Made by a program: the position numbers and the translations under genes
The notes under the pieces: model-generated
Databases searched by the model: none
Told to the model about the DNA's origin: nothing
The model's input: the letters and a program-made list of their open reading frames with translations, nothing else
Shown here: piece by piece, positions 18,901 to 27,699 of the stretch
Layout: the number at the start of each line of letters is the position of its first letter
How positions within the stretch are numbered: position 1 is the first letter of the stretch
From: Nematocida ironsii
Lineage: Eukaryota; Microsporidia
Direction: 5' to 3'
Assembly (NCBI GenBank): GCA_001642415.1
Contig: LTDK01000179.1
Location: 124,001 to 188,000 of the forward strand
DNA length: 64,000 nt

Positions 18901-19926
18901 GCAGATCTTAGTGACAAAAAGAAAGAGCTTGAACAAGAAGCGCTATCTGATCTGCTTGTAGAACTGCGCGGAACAAAGGCTGAAGGACTTACAAAAGTAC
19001 AGATTTCAAAGAGTATCAGAAGAGCACTTAGAACTATCACAGAGCAAGGGGTTAAAGACGACCTAAGCATGGCACTGGAGTGGGCAATCCAGAAAGATGA
19101 CGAGGAAAATGACGACAAAACAATTCAACTTGCTGAAGGAGTAGATGCGCAACGGCTTCTTTTTAGATGCCAGATGATTGAGCTACTTGAGCCATACGAA
19201 GAATCCAAAGGTGTTACTGAGATAGAATGGAAAAACTGGTCTATTGAGGACGACAATCTCCTGGTAAGCCAGATCCGCACCAATGGATACGGTGTCTACA
19301 ACATACAAGCAGATGAAAAGACCCGAGTAGGCCTAGTAAAGAGTGAAAAAGGAAAAGAAATAGCAGTTTATAAGGGAAGGTCTAAAGAAGAGCTAAATTC
19401 GCGCATACGTAAGATTCTTCTAGTAATTAACAAAAAGGAAGACACAGATGAAGAGCGGGAAAGCGTTTCTGCTGCAATCGAACTCTTTGGAAGACCCACA
19501 CAGAAAAACCGTGAAAGCATTGTAAAAATGTACAAAGGCAGGAATATCATAACTGAAATGACAAACATGATCGGCATGATAGAAGAGAACATGAAAAAAA
19601 GACAAAGCCGGCGTAGTGGATTTGATGCAGAGCTAGCAAAAGTGCTCACAAATAAAATAACTCTGTTTGACCGACTTGAGCTCATCAGCGCAGGGCCACT
19701 GCCTTCACTGCGAAAAACAACAGGTCTTCCCAGAGGATGGGGCAAAGAAAAGGACATGCTAATGATCCAGTCACTGCTTGCAGAAGGCCTTACTAAAGAA
19801 GTCTGCGAAACCCTCGGTGTAAGTGAAGAAGTAATTATGCGTAGGGCAGAAGCACTAATTCGTCACCAGCAGATTAAAAATGACCAGGAAGATGCACCAG
19901 AAAAGGCAGCTGCTTTTGATTTGTAA
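15916..19926 (+). CDS. CHD1: CHD1-type chromatin remodelling ATPase
   Basis: 1,336 residues. An AT-hook-like RGRPRK lies near residue 45. Two chromodomains follow (about 245-300 and 312-365); the first has aromatic-rich YVKYRGKSYLHCEW. The SNF2 ATPase starts near 405, with Walker A DEMGLGKT at 428 and DEAH at 534. The helicase C lobe (about 715-840) has QAQARCHRIGQ. The C-terminal 300 residues are helical and match the SANT/SLIDE position. This arrangement is Chd1, which spaces nucleosomes during transcription elongation. All core ATPase motifs look intact. The gene is GC-richer than the accessory regions, and its start is the first ATG after the short divergent promoter shared with YTH1. Confidence 0.95.
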   Translation: MHKEEDSRSDNSTDFLDTSDSSGFDTDNTLEESEDLAKKRKTGRGRPRKSSLDSFENKRQNPSGHLEKVQELLKGLEQEVDTCLETPLTKSERRPQKEKIELQDPIQGGRIMLPQSPFLNPKIHIPINLQDAEDPEKADLQEKIHNYQYVNKGLASTIQYQMYLNNLVLMNKIAGKPKSVERHVEKPVERQESPEAVHSSDFGGDVVRKPRRKSAISSKSIRLDEEEDNEEEVDESIAEEEPMEEDNVEKILSYNEPENTFYVKYRGKSYLHCEWVPQSVLTETKTGEMRLKRFLKAPIVHADDADLFDPDLIAVERIIAEEEEYIDENTKRKIYLTKWKKFPYESSTFEYYDHLSDCEGFEQAHGDFIKRREKVYNGVTPIGWRPSRDRVPESFVFKGGRELRAYQKEGVSWLVNKWLFRQSCILADEMGLGKTVQSVAFVDTIISKCGLKRPALVVAPLSTIPHWEREFAAWTDLRVLVYHGSQPAREIMQDFEFRTPTGQLLFDVILTTYEMAIAGVEHLSSISFGVSVLDEAHRLKNSRSKAAQTLRSIEVDHKVLLSGTPLQNNLSELWSLLNFIDEEKFPSLKYFLDAYKMEEADDVERIQLLLKPLMLRRMKDDVESIPVKEETIVEVELTMIQKRFYRAILEKNMEFLGAAGSSTPNLLNIMMELRKCCIHPYLIAGAEEQILMENGQDISQEMGDRNEYYRILIQSSGKLVFLDKLLAKLHKSHKVLVFSQMTKCLDLIAEYLQYKGYLYERIDGTVRGDVRQASIDRFSTDENSFVFLLCTRAGGVGINLTAADTVIIFDSDWNPQNDLQAQARCHRIGQTAEVKIYRLVTRNTYEREMFDRASLKLGLDRAILHKDKDRDSAHNRKGRVESLLKKGAYGVLMEADDVNQKFCEEDIDKILEGRTSVVRHEDQKGNVFSKASFQVAEEIDDPDFWENLLIKRRAADAESRLRRILRKMARAGLLSDEEISERIATVQKMKLELDGADLSDKKKELEQEALSDLLVELRGTKAEGLTKVQISKSIRRALRTITEQGVKDDLSMALEWAIQKDDEENDDKTIQLAEGVDAQRLLFRCQMIELLEPYEESKGVTEIEWKNWSIEDDNLLVSQIRTNGYGVYNIQADEKTRVGLVKSEKGKEIAVYKGRSKEELNSRIRKILLVINKKEDTDEERESVSAAIELFGRPTQKNRESIVKMYKGRNIITEMTNMIGMIEENMKKRQSRRSGFDAELAKVLTNKITLFDRLELISAGPLPSLRKTTGLPRGWGKEKDMLMIQSLLAEGLTKEVCETLGVSEEVIMRRAEALIRHQQIKNDQEDAPEKAAAFDL

Positions 19927-20013
19927 TAAATCTAAATTCTTATTTATGTTATGTGTTTCTGTATTATTTTATTATTATAAAACTATAAATAATTATTTAT
20001 TGTAATTATTAGG

Positions 20014-22224
20014 ATGCGAATGGACAGGCAGAGTAAAGAGAAGGTAATAGGCGAAATGAGCGCTTTCACAGAAAGAGCTATTATTACAAGAAAATGCACC
20101 TGTGCACTTGTAAATGTGTTAAAAGAAATAAGAGACACTGAGTTCACTGAACTGGAAATAGACACAGTTATATCTAGACTGCTGCACTCTTTTCAGACAA
20201 GAGATGTATACCTTAAAACACTGTCATACGCCTTCATTAGGAACGTGGCAGGTCTTTCTTCTGGGGCATTTGTAGCAATTAATGCCTTAATAAACAACAT
20301 AGCAAAGAAAGACGGGCTAAGAGCAGAGGCAATGAAACTTCTTTTACAAATAACGCCAGAGCAGATGCTGGACGACTGTTCTAAGTATGTGCAGCAGGCT
20401 CTTATTGAAACAGAGTATGGAACACTAAATATGATCGTTCCAGCTCTTTTATTTCTTTCAAACCAGTCGCTTAGTGAGTGGTTCAGTGGGTGCAGCTGGA
20501 TAAATGGGTTAAAAGCAAATGGTCCTCTGGGAAATGCTATTCTTTTTGTTGACAAAGTACGGCCACAGGACAGCCGAGAAGTAATTGGGGTTTTGAAGAA
20601 CGTATCTGCAAAGGGCATTACTTCTGTTCAAATTGTTAGGTATCTGTCAAAGCACTTGTCAAATCCATTGGCAGTTAAGCTTTTTTCGCAATATTTAGTA
20701 TTAGATGAAAATGACATGGCTTCTTTTATTGAAGCGCTGAGGCATGTGCATTTACTTCCCAGTGCAACTAGTCTTCTAGACGGAGCAGTAAAGGGCTTGA
20801 AACGACTACTGCAGTCAAACAGCACTGTAATAAAAATTGCTGCTTTACGAACGGTAGACATGCTATGTGGCCAGTACCGGCAGAAACTGCTTCCACTCAG
20901 AGAAATTATAGAGGGCATGCTTACAAACAGCAGTAGTGTAGCACTTCTTGCTATGGGAATTCTTTTAAAAATAGGAACTGAGAAGACTGCAAGTAAAATT
21001 GCGAAAACGCTTCCAATGCTGCTATCTGAACTGGGTGAAACACAGAAAATTTCTATTGTTGAGTCAGTTACTGGGATGTGCGACCGGTTCAAGGGGACTT
21101 CTTGGGACGAGTTGTTCAAAAAGGCGCTTAATGCACCAGGAAGCTGTAACTACAAGGTGAAGATTATTCACAATATTGCAAAGGTGCAGAGAATAACAGA
21201 AGACAAAGAGTTAAAAAAGTCTTTAGAGGGAATACTCTCTGGGTATGTTGAGGACTCATCATATCCTAGGGTTACTGTAGAAATACTAGGAGCATTAATA
21301 GACGCACAGACCCAGGAGCATTCTGTTTCTTTACTGAATAGAATTATACTGGATGGAGAAAACGTGCAGCCAGCAGTAAATCTTTCACTGGCTGTCACAG
21401 ATAAACAGAACCCAATGCACATTCTATTTTCAGATGGCTGCAGCACTGATGTTTTGAAGGAGAAGAGTGAAATTAACCAAATGGTAATTGATCGGTTAGA
21501 AGAGGATGCTGATATTTTCGTTGCAAAGAAAGAAGAAAGCCAGTTAGAGTCAAAGTTCAACTCCACCCAGCTGCAGGCTTCATGCAGAATAGAGCTAAAC
21601 AGAAGTGAGAGCGAATTTGGAATTTCTGTTGTTAAAAACACATTCTCTGACTTTATGGTTCTTCAGTATAGAATAACAAGTAAAATTGACTTAGTGTTGG
21701 AAGAAGGCCGACTAAGGGTGTTCCTAGAGGACAAGTGCATTAGTGAGGAGATGATTTATCTCCGAGGAAGGCAGTCTACTGAGGTTGATATAAAGATACC
21801 AATTTCTGACTACAAGTCGCTCTGTGGGGCAGAGATAATAAGTACATTTGGATATTCAGTATATGACAACAGGGACTATGAAGTTGGAGAGGTTCGGTTA
21901 AACAACTTTGAAATATCTATAACAGATTTCATTTCTCCTGGAGTAGACATTCCAGAAGAAGAAGTAGACAGCTCGCCATTAGTCAAGGAGTATAAGTTTA
22001 GCATGGGCAAGAATGAGGTCATCAAAGAGCTAAAAAACATATTTAAAATGGAAGTGGAGGAAAGTGACAGTGCGCTAGAATGGAAAGGAATCTTTATGTA
22101 TACAAAGCAGCCTATACTGGTCAAAGCCATTATAAAAGAAAAGGGGTCTTCTACAAAAGCCACTGTAAAGATATTCTGCAAGTCAGAAGATGTAAAGTCT
22201 TTACTGATTGATTTAATTAACTAG
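20014..22224 (+). CDS. SEC21: Coatomer gamma subunit (gamma-COP)
   Basis: 736 residues. The adaptin-like N-terminus begins with ITRKCTCALVNVLKEI, acidic residues and a LLHSFQTRDVYLKTLSYAFI stretch, which matches the gamma-COP opening. About 400 residues of ARM/HEAT-like helical repeats follow. The C-terminal 250 residues (from about 520) form the beta-rich appendage (FSDFMVLQYRI, VFLEDKCISEEM) ending in a platform-type subdomain. Gamma-COP is part of the COPI F-subcomplex in Golgi-to-ER retrograde transport. The protein is somewhat shorter than fungal Sec21. A second ATG two codons on is possible. Confidence 0.85.
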   Translation: MRMDRQSKEKVIGEMSAFTERAIITRKCTCALVNVLKEIRDTEFTELEIDTVISRLLHSFQTRDVYLKTLSYAFIRNVAGLSSGAFVAINALINNIAKKDGLRAEAMKLLLQITPEQMLDDCSKYVQQALIETEYGTLNMIVPALLFLSNQSLSEWFSGCSWINGLKANGPLGNAILFVDKVRPQDSREVIGVLKNVSAKGITSVQIVRYLSKHLSNPLAVKLFSQYLVLDENDMASFIEALRHVHLLPSATSLLDGAVKGLKRLLQSNSTVIKIAALRTVDMLCGQYRQKLLPLREIIEGMLTNSSSVALLAMGILLKIGTEKTASKIAKTLPMLLSELGETQKISIVESVTGMCDRFKGTSWDELFKKALNAPGSCNYKVKIIHNIAKVQRITEDKELKKSLEGILSGYVEDSSYPRVTVEILGALIDAQTQEHSVSLLNRIILDGENVQPAVNLSLAVTDKQNPMHILFSDGCSTDVLKEKSEINQMVIDRLEEDADIFVAKKEESQLESKFNSTQLQASCRIELNRSESEFGISVVKNTFSDFMVLQYRITSKIDLVLEEGRLRVFLEDKCISEEMIYLRGRQSTEVDIKIPISDYKSLCGAEIISTFGYSVYDNRDYEVGEVRLNNFEISITDFISPGVDIPEEEVDSSPLVKEYKFSMGKNEVIKELKNIFKMEVEESDSALEWKGIFMYTKQPILVKAIIKEKGSSTKATVKIFCKSEDVKSLLIDLIN

Positions 22225-22265
22225 AAGTTGCTTAAATGTGATTTATGTTGTCAAACAGCAAACGC

Positions 22266-22318
22266 AAACAAAACCTGTTTTGTTTATGGCGGCTTGCAAG
22301 ATAAAACCTGTTTTGTTT
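22266..22318. promoter_or_regulatory. Palindrome plus direct repeat upstream of the Cys-rich secreted protein
   Basis: AAACAAAAC-CT-GTTTTGTTT (22266-22285) is a perfect inverted repeat. Its 16-bp core AAAACCTGTTTTGTTT is repeated exactly at 22303-22318, 33 bp downstream. It sits 104-156 bp before the ATG at 22422. The element is not seen at other genes here and may be a stage-specific operator. Confidence 0.45.
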
Positions 22319-22421
22319 GAGTTTATTTTTGACACGGGATATAAAACATAGTAGTGATTGGGGAGATTCAAAACTGAGTAAGATCTCGTGGTATTTAATC
22401 AGATGGATCGGTCTATGATAA

Positions 22422-23759
22422 ATGATAAATATCAAAGTAGTCATAAGTACGCTAGCATTGTCTTTAGTCTTTTATGGGAGGGTTGTGAAAGCAGGCGCAA
22501 TAGAATCAATGGTAGGCATTCCACAAGAAAATATTCTAGGGCTATGCAGCTGCCTTCCAAATGCAGCATGCAAGCGGGATGAAAACATTGAAAAGCTGTC
22601 TGCGATAATCAGAGAGACAAAGAAAGCTATCATGAGATTTGGAAATTCTTCAGCACAGTGTTTAGACATGGACATGCTAATGAACATGGGCCTTATTCCA
22701 CAAAATACAGGAACTGAATGCTTAGATGCCCTGATTAGAACTATAAATCCATTCCAAGTATTAACAGCAGAAACCGTTCCTGCATCATATAACACATGTT
22801 TTGAATTTAAAAAGGCGCTTTTGAGCATGCTGAATTTAAGACTTACAGGTGGTTATGCTGCTATAAAGGAATACATGGCACTAAAGTCTCCACAGCCAAA
22901 CCAGTGTGGAAATAGCTCTTTTATAGGGTTTGGAAATTCCCGTGGGGATATGGGCAGTTCATGTGGATGCGGCGGCAGTGATCTCTTTGGAGGGATCGGC
23001 AGTGGAGTATCACCTATGATGCCAAGCTCCTGCTCTGGTGGAATGGGCGGTGGCATCGGTAGTGGAGTATCACCTATGATGCCAAGCTCTTGCGGCTGTG
23101 GAACAGGAGGTGGAATGGGCGGCGGAATAGGTAGTGGAGTATCACCTATGATGCCTAGCACCTGCTCTAGTGGAATGCCTGGAATGGGAGAATTTAGCTC
23201 TTTAGGTGGAAACTGCCTTTCTTCTGGTATTACTGATATAATAGCACAAATGAAGGCTAATAACACCTGCCCAGAAAATGTTACTAATCAGTGTAAAAAA
23301 GTCAATGATATTTTAAATTCACAAAGAACAAATGTAACATTAGGTGGCTGCTGTAATTCAGATCTTAATGCAATGATGCTAAGATCCCTTCAAGAGCAGC
23401 CAATTCCCGAGAAGAAAAATCCTACAGAATGCCCTTTAAACCCAGCTTCAATGATAGGAATACTTGGTGCTGCTCAGTGTGAGAATTCATTCCAACAGAA
23501 ACTTAACGAGTGCAGCAAGCCCGCTCCTCCATGCAGCCAGGCAACACAGGTGTCACTGGGTGGATGCTGCGATGAGTGTGAGCAGAAGGGAATAGGTCAA
23601 GGCCTAAATCTCTGGAACACTAATTTGGGGCTCACTCCGGGACTAGGAATGAATCTTGGCGCTTGCGGCAACACACAACCTAAAAGCTATCCCTGTATGA
23701 ATGACGTTGCTGGTGAGATGGCCAAGTTGTCTGCATTACATTACGGCTGCAGGCAATAG
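22422..23759 (+). CDS. Secreted Cys/Gly-rich repeat protein; polar-tube or spore-wall candidate
   Basis: 445 residues. A signal peptide (about 1-24, ending KAGA) precedes a helical, Cys-spaced N-terminal region. A central Gly/Ser/Met/Pro region contains three copies of the unit GGIGSGVSPMMPS followed by Ser/Thr and Cys (coding 22989-23033, 23049-23093, 23121-23165). A C-terminal region has many Cys, including two LGGCC motifs. Signal peptide, central repeats and regularly placed Cys are the hallmarks of microsporidian polar tube proteins and spore-wall structural proteins. Low aromatic content and many disulphides fit an extracellular polymer. I cannot say which PTP, if any. The upstream palindromic element may control it. 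Confidence 0.65.
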   Translation: MINIKVVISTLALSLVFYGRVVKAGAIESMVGIPQENILGLCSCLPNAACKRDENIEKLSAIIRETKKAIMRFGNSSAQCLDMDMLMNMGLIPQNTGTECLDALIRTINPFQVLTAETVPASYNTCFEFKKALLSMLNLRLTGGYAAIKEYMALKSPQPNQCGNSSFIGFGNSRGDMGSSCGCGGSDLFGGIGSGVSPMMPSSCSGGMGGGIGSGVSPMMPSSCGCGTGGGMGGGIGSGVSPMMPSTCSSGMPGMGEFSSLGGNCLSSGITDIIAQMKANNTCPENVTNQCKKVNDILNSQRTNVTLGGCCNSDLNAMMLRSLQEQPIPEKKNPTECPLNPASMIGILGAAQCENSFQQKLNECSKPAPPCSQATQVSLGGCCDECEQKGIGQGLNLWNTNLGLTPGLGMNLGACGNTQPKSYPCMNDVAGEMAKLSALHYGCRQ

Positions 23760-23818
23760 CAATAAATTTATAGTAATATACGTTAGATTCATGTAAGCCG
23801 CTATAAAACTTTTTTATT

Positions 23819-24601
23819 ATGTACTGCTCTAGAATAAGGCAGAACCGCCCCATAGAGCTAGAAACATGGCTGGGTATATCTGTGTCTAAAAAGAACAGCA
23901 GCGATTTAATTAGAGAAGTCTCTAAATATTTCCAAAATAAGCCTGGTTTTCTTAAAAGAATAAAGCCAAATGGAGAAAGTCTCTCTGTTCTATTGTGTAC
24001 CCAGCTTGACTATATAAAGTCAGAAAAGCTGTATAATGAATTTTTAGAGTCACTAGGCTTAGATACAAATAAAATATTCACTGCTCAAATACCAAAAACA
24101 GAGCCAAGAACAGAAAACGAAATAAAAGAAGCAATTGCGCACTGGCCATGCTCAGTCAAGCCATGCGCTTCTGAATCAACTGAACTGCCGCCTGCCATAC
24201 AGAAACTGGTTAAAAAACTAAATATAAATAAAGAAGAGTGTGCTATTTCTTCCATAATCTTAGAGGGGCCAGACACAGACGGCCTAGCAATGCACACAGC
24301 ATTTGCAAGCGCAGAAGAAACAGGCCCGGTCTTCCAGCACGCAACAATACGAATGATTAAAACCATATCAAGAAGTACAACCGAATACTTATGCACTGGG
24401 CGCACTGTTCTATTGTCTAGTGAGCCGTGTCTTGTCTGTGGAATGGCACTAGTTCATGGTAGAGTCAAGAGAATATATATAGCAGGAAAGGACTCTCCAG
24501 ATGCCCCATACAGTAAATATAACATACACCAGAATATTTCACTAAACCATCGGATTGACGTGTACCGGATATATGAAATATCTGAGAATAATTTGAAATA
24601 A
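23819..24601 (+). CDS. TAD3: tRNA adenosine deaminase non-catalytic subunit Tad3/ADAT3
   Basis: 260 residues. The N-terminal half is Tad3-specific. The C-terminal deaminase fold has HATIR with zinc ligand His174 and PCLVCGMALVHGR with Cys204 and Cys207. The catalytic Glu normally two residues after His is a Thr-Ile here, so the proton shuttle is absent. That loss is typical of Tad3, which pairs with catalytic Tad2 to make inosine at tRNA wobble position 34. MALVHGR and RIYIAG strongly favour this family over Tad2 or cytidine deaminases. TAD2 is not in the window. Confidence 0.9.
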   Translation: MYCSRIRQNRPIELETWLGISVSKKNSSDLIREVSKYFQNKPGFLKRIKPNGESLSVLLCTQLDYIKSEKLYNEFLESLGLDTNKIFTAQIPKTEPRTENEIKEAIAHWPCSVKPCASESTELPPAIQKLVKKLNINKEECAISSIILEGPDTDGLAMHTAFASAEETGPVFQHATIRMIKTISRSTTEYLCTGRTVLLSSEPCLVCGMALVHGRVKRIYIAGKDSPDAPYSKYNIHQNISLNHRIDVYRIYEISENNLK

Positions 24602-24722
24602 ATTTTTAAACATACATATAAATTTAGAAGAATTTCGTAGATGTACAAGTTTATAATTTAATGAATGGGAATTTCAAATGGTATACAAAGTAATGCAAAA
24701 CAATAGAAAATTATATTTTACA

Positions 24723-25625
24723 TTACGACTGGTAGGAGGGCATGCGAGAGGCTGCATAGAGTATAGAGGAGGTTACTCCTAACAATACTGCAATCCATTT
24801 AAGAGAGTGCCCTGTTGTTTCAAATCCAAAGATTACCCCGCTTGCTGCAATAGGAAGTTTATTTAGTGCGTTGATTACAGCAATTGTAGTGGTAGAGAAT
24901 GTATACGCTGCCTGTGCATTGGAAACAGATATACAGCATGCGGCAATACCAGACACTGCGATAACAAGTAGATCTTTAATCTTAGAGTATTTAATACTCT
25001 TTGTTCCTTCTACAGCAAAGAAACACAGAATTAGAGGGAATGCAAGGGCGTTTACCACCCAGGCAGCAAGTGTGCTGCTTATATTGGTTTGTCGTATCGT
25101 TTGATTGAATCGAATGATATATGATGCAGATGAAAAGCAATTAAGTGTCATCCAAACAATACCCATGAACGAAATTGAATCTTTTCTTTTCTTATCAGTG
25201 GAGTATGCGCCTAAAAAGGAGCTTATAATAACCAGAAAAAACGAAATAATAGTGAGAACTGTTATGTTGTAATTATTAAACAGTGCATCATGTGCAGCAA
25301 TAATTGGGATTGTGAGATTTTTTAGAACAGTGAAAAGAGAAATAGAAAGGCGTGCATTCGCCTCCAGCCCAGAATATATCATAATAACTAAGGAAACAGC
25401 AGAGAGTATCCAGGGGCTAGTTGATGAAAATGAAATGCTTTTAAGGGCGTCTGTGCTAAAAACAAAGAGGTTTATAATAGAAAGAAGGAGAAGAAGAAAA
25501 ATTGTTTGGATGGATAAAATAAAAAACTTCCCTTCTATGTGTAGCTGTGATACTATATACTTATTTAGAACACTGGCCGTTATTCCTGATGCAAGCATGA
25601 GGCAAATAAGAAAGACTGAAAACAT
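24723..25625 (-). CDS. VRG4: GDP-mannose transporter (Vrg4-like nucleotide-sugar transporter)
   Basis: 300 residues, about ten hydrophobic segments, no large soluble domain. NALNKLPIA at residues 252-260 corresponds to the GALNK motif that contacts GDP-mannose in Vrg4, with Gly replaced by Asn. FTVLKNLTIPIIA (about 98-110) matches the other substrate-binding region. It should exchange cytosolic GDP-mannose for GMP in the Golgi for mannosylation. The divergent neighbour UGP1 also handles nucleotide sugars, and the two share a 99-bp gap. Confidence 0.8.
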   Translation of the reverse strand: MFSVFLICLMLASGITASVLNKYIVSQLHIEGKFFILSIQTIFLLLLLSIINLFVFSTDALKSISFSSTSPWILSAVSLVIMIYSGLEANARLSISLFTVLKNLTIPIIAAHDALFNNYNITVLTIISFFLVIISSFLGAYSTDKKRKDSISFMGIVWMTLNCFSSASYIIRFNQTIRQTNISSTLAAWVVNALAFPLILCFFAVEGTKSIKYSKIKDLLVIAVSGIAACCISVSNAQAAYTFSTTTIAVINALNKLPIAASGVIFGFETTGHSLKWIAVLLGVTSSILYAASRMPSYQS

Positions 25626-25724
25626 AGAATTGCACAGAATACAAAGCAGAAATATAGTAAATAGGGTTTCAGAATGGATCAGTTAAAATAGAGTAAGTAT
25701 AAATAGAAGTGCTTTTTTATTTAT

Positions 25725-27239
25725 ATGGGAGACAACAGTTCACAAGAAGTAGGACCTTCAGTATTAGAAGGAATAAGTCAAGAAGAGCTTACAAGAGTTG
25801 ATACAGCATATGAGTTTCAGCAGAGAGGGGCAGAAAGTCTTATGCCACTGATGGAGGAAGAGCTGAAAGGGCTAGAAAAGTATGAACGGGCAAAGCCAGA
25901 AGATCTAAAGAAGTTTTCAAAGATATTTGCTAGGTATTTAAAGACCAGATCAGACACAATTGATTGGTCACAAATATCACCTCCCCCAGCAGAAATGATG
26001 GTAAATTATGAAGACATTCAATCACAGGAGAATGAAAACATTACAGAGATTCTTAATAAACTTGCTGTTCTAAAGCTAAATGGTGGGCTTGGCACATCAA
26101 TGGGGTGCACTGGGCCTAAGAGTGCAATAGAAGTAAAGAATTACTTAAACTTTATTGATCTAACAGTTAGGCAGCTAGAACACTTCAACACTAAATACAA
26201 CACAAGTGTTCCGCTTGTTCTGATGAACAGCTATAACACGCATGCACAGACAGGAAAGCTAACCAGCAAATACAAAGGCGTGTGGTCTTTTGAGCAGAGC
26301 GCCTTTCCTAGAATATTTTCAGACACACTCCTTCCTGTGTTGTCAGACCCCTCTGTGAAAGAGTCTGATGGATGGTATCCGCCAGGGCACGGGGACCTGT
26401 TTGAGTCTCTAAACGAGTCTGGCATGCTGGACAAGCTTCTGGACGAGGGAAAGGAGTACTTGTTTGTTAGTAACATAGACAACCTAAAGGCAGTGGTTGA
26501 TCTGTCTATTCTACAGTATGTCATTAAAGAAGAGGTTGACTTTTTAATGGAGGTAACAAAGAAAACCCGTGCAGATGTAAAGGGAGGTACCTTGATTGAA
26601 TACAACAATGCACTCCGCCTTTTGGAAATAGCACAGGTTCCAGAAGAGAATAAGACAGACTTTACAAGTATCCGAAAATTCAAGATATTTAACACTAACT
26701 CTATATGGATACATCTTCCAACACTGAAGAAAAACTTAGACCAAAACATTATGGAATTAGAAATAATTGAAAACAAGAAAAAGCTTCCAAATGGAGAAAG
26801 TGTTATTCAGTTGGAAACTGCAATCGGTGCGTCCATTCGATACTTCTCGAATGCAAAGGGCCTGGTTGTCCCTCGCAGCAGATTTTTGCCTGTCAAGACA
26901 TGCAGCGATCTGTTTTTGCTCCAAAGTACACTCTTTAAAATAGCGCACGGAACACTCTCGATCTCTCCTAATAGAATCACAGACACCATTCCTATCATTC
27001 GTTTAGTGGGAGACTGTTTTAAAACTGTTTCTAACTATAAAAAGCATGTTAAAGGCCCGGTGGCCATTGACGACTTAGACCATTTGATTGTTAGTGGCAA
27101 TGTAACTATAGGAAAGAATGTAGAATTCAAAGGAACTGTCATTATCGTTGCAGATGAGGGAAAATCTATAAGTATTGCAGATGGCACTGTCTTGGATGAC
27201 AAGGTTGTAACAGGAAATTTAAATGTCATTGATCATTAG
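25725..27239 (+). CDS. UGP1: UTP-glucose-1-phosphate uridylyltransferase
   Basis: 504 residues, the normal length for eukaryotic UGPase. The nucleotide-binding loop LNGGLGTSMGCTGPKS starts near residue 120, followed by MNSYNTH, the PPGHGDLFESL substrate loop, and FLPVKTCSDLFL with the conserved Lys at 391. The C-terminus has beta-helix repeats (VSGNVTIGKNVEFKG, IADGTVLDD) that mediate oligomerisation. It makes UDP-glucose in the cytosol for glycan, trehalose or wall synthesis. It looks intact. Confidence 0.97.
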   Translation: MGDNSSQEVGPSVLEGISQEELTRVDTAYEFQQRGAESLMPLMEEELKGLEKYERAKPEDLKKFSKIFARYLKTRSDTIDWSQISPPPAEMMVNYEDIQSQENENITEILNKLAVLKLNGGLGTSMGCTGPKSAIEVKNYLNFIDLTVRQLEHFNTKYNTSVPLVLMNSYNTHAQTGKLTSKYKGVWSFEQSAFPRIFSDTLLPVLSDPSVKESDGWYPPGHGDLFESLNESGMLDKLLDEGKEYLFVSNIDNLKAVVDLSILQYVIKEEVDFLMEVTKKTRADVKGGTLIEYNNALRLLEIAQVPEENKTDFTSIRKFKIFNTNSIWIHLPTLKKNLDQNIMELEIIENKKKLPNGESVIQLETAIGASIRYFSNAKGLVVPRSRFLPVKTCSDLFLLQSTLFKIAHGTLSISPNRITDTIPIIRLVGDCFKTVSNYKKHVKGPVAIDDLDHLIVSGNVTIGKNVEFKGTVIIVADEGKSISIADGTVLDDKVVTGNLNVIDH

Positions 27240-27699
27240 ATGCAGATGCAATGCGCCTCTAGTTTTGTTTCTTCTGTGTACGGTGATGCTGTTTATGATA
27301 AGTTGAAGTAAATACGCATTACTGTATAGTTATTTGTTTTTGATCTGAATCTGCTTTATCTTGTATTTATTTGTGATGATAGATAGATTCTTGCCTATGC
27401 CGCATTATTTAGAATGCATTCAACTAAGATATCTTTGTAATAGTTATAATCTCTTGCATAGTGAATTTTTCATATAGAATATTCACCAGGCACCCAGAAA
27501 ATTCGTTTTAATAGCTGGCCGCACATAAATAGTGCAGGAAAGATAGTAACAATCATGGGATTTAAGTGCATATTAGTAAAAGCACATTAATTCCTGCCGA
27601 TTACCAATATACTTTAAATTAAAAGAAACACGCTTAAAATAGTTGAGCATAGTACTTATTTAGACTTTATTATGTGGGGTATTATTATAATATAACTTG
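27240..27699. other. Intergenic region, nothing recognisable
   Basis: Between convergent UGP1 and the MPP10 C-terminal gene. A 23-codon ORF (27240-27311) immediately follows the UGP1 stop, but it has no support as a gene. Confidence 0.4.

Noticed and set aside
27240..27311. 23-codon ORF overlapping the end of UGP1
   Set aside because: Too short, no motif; could be an accident of the 3' region.
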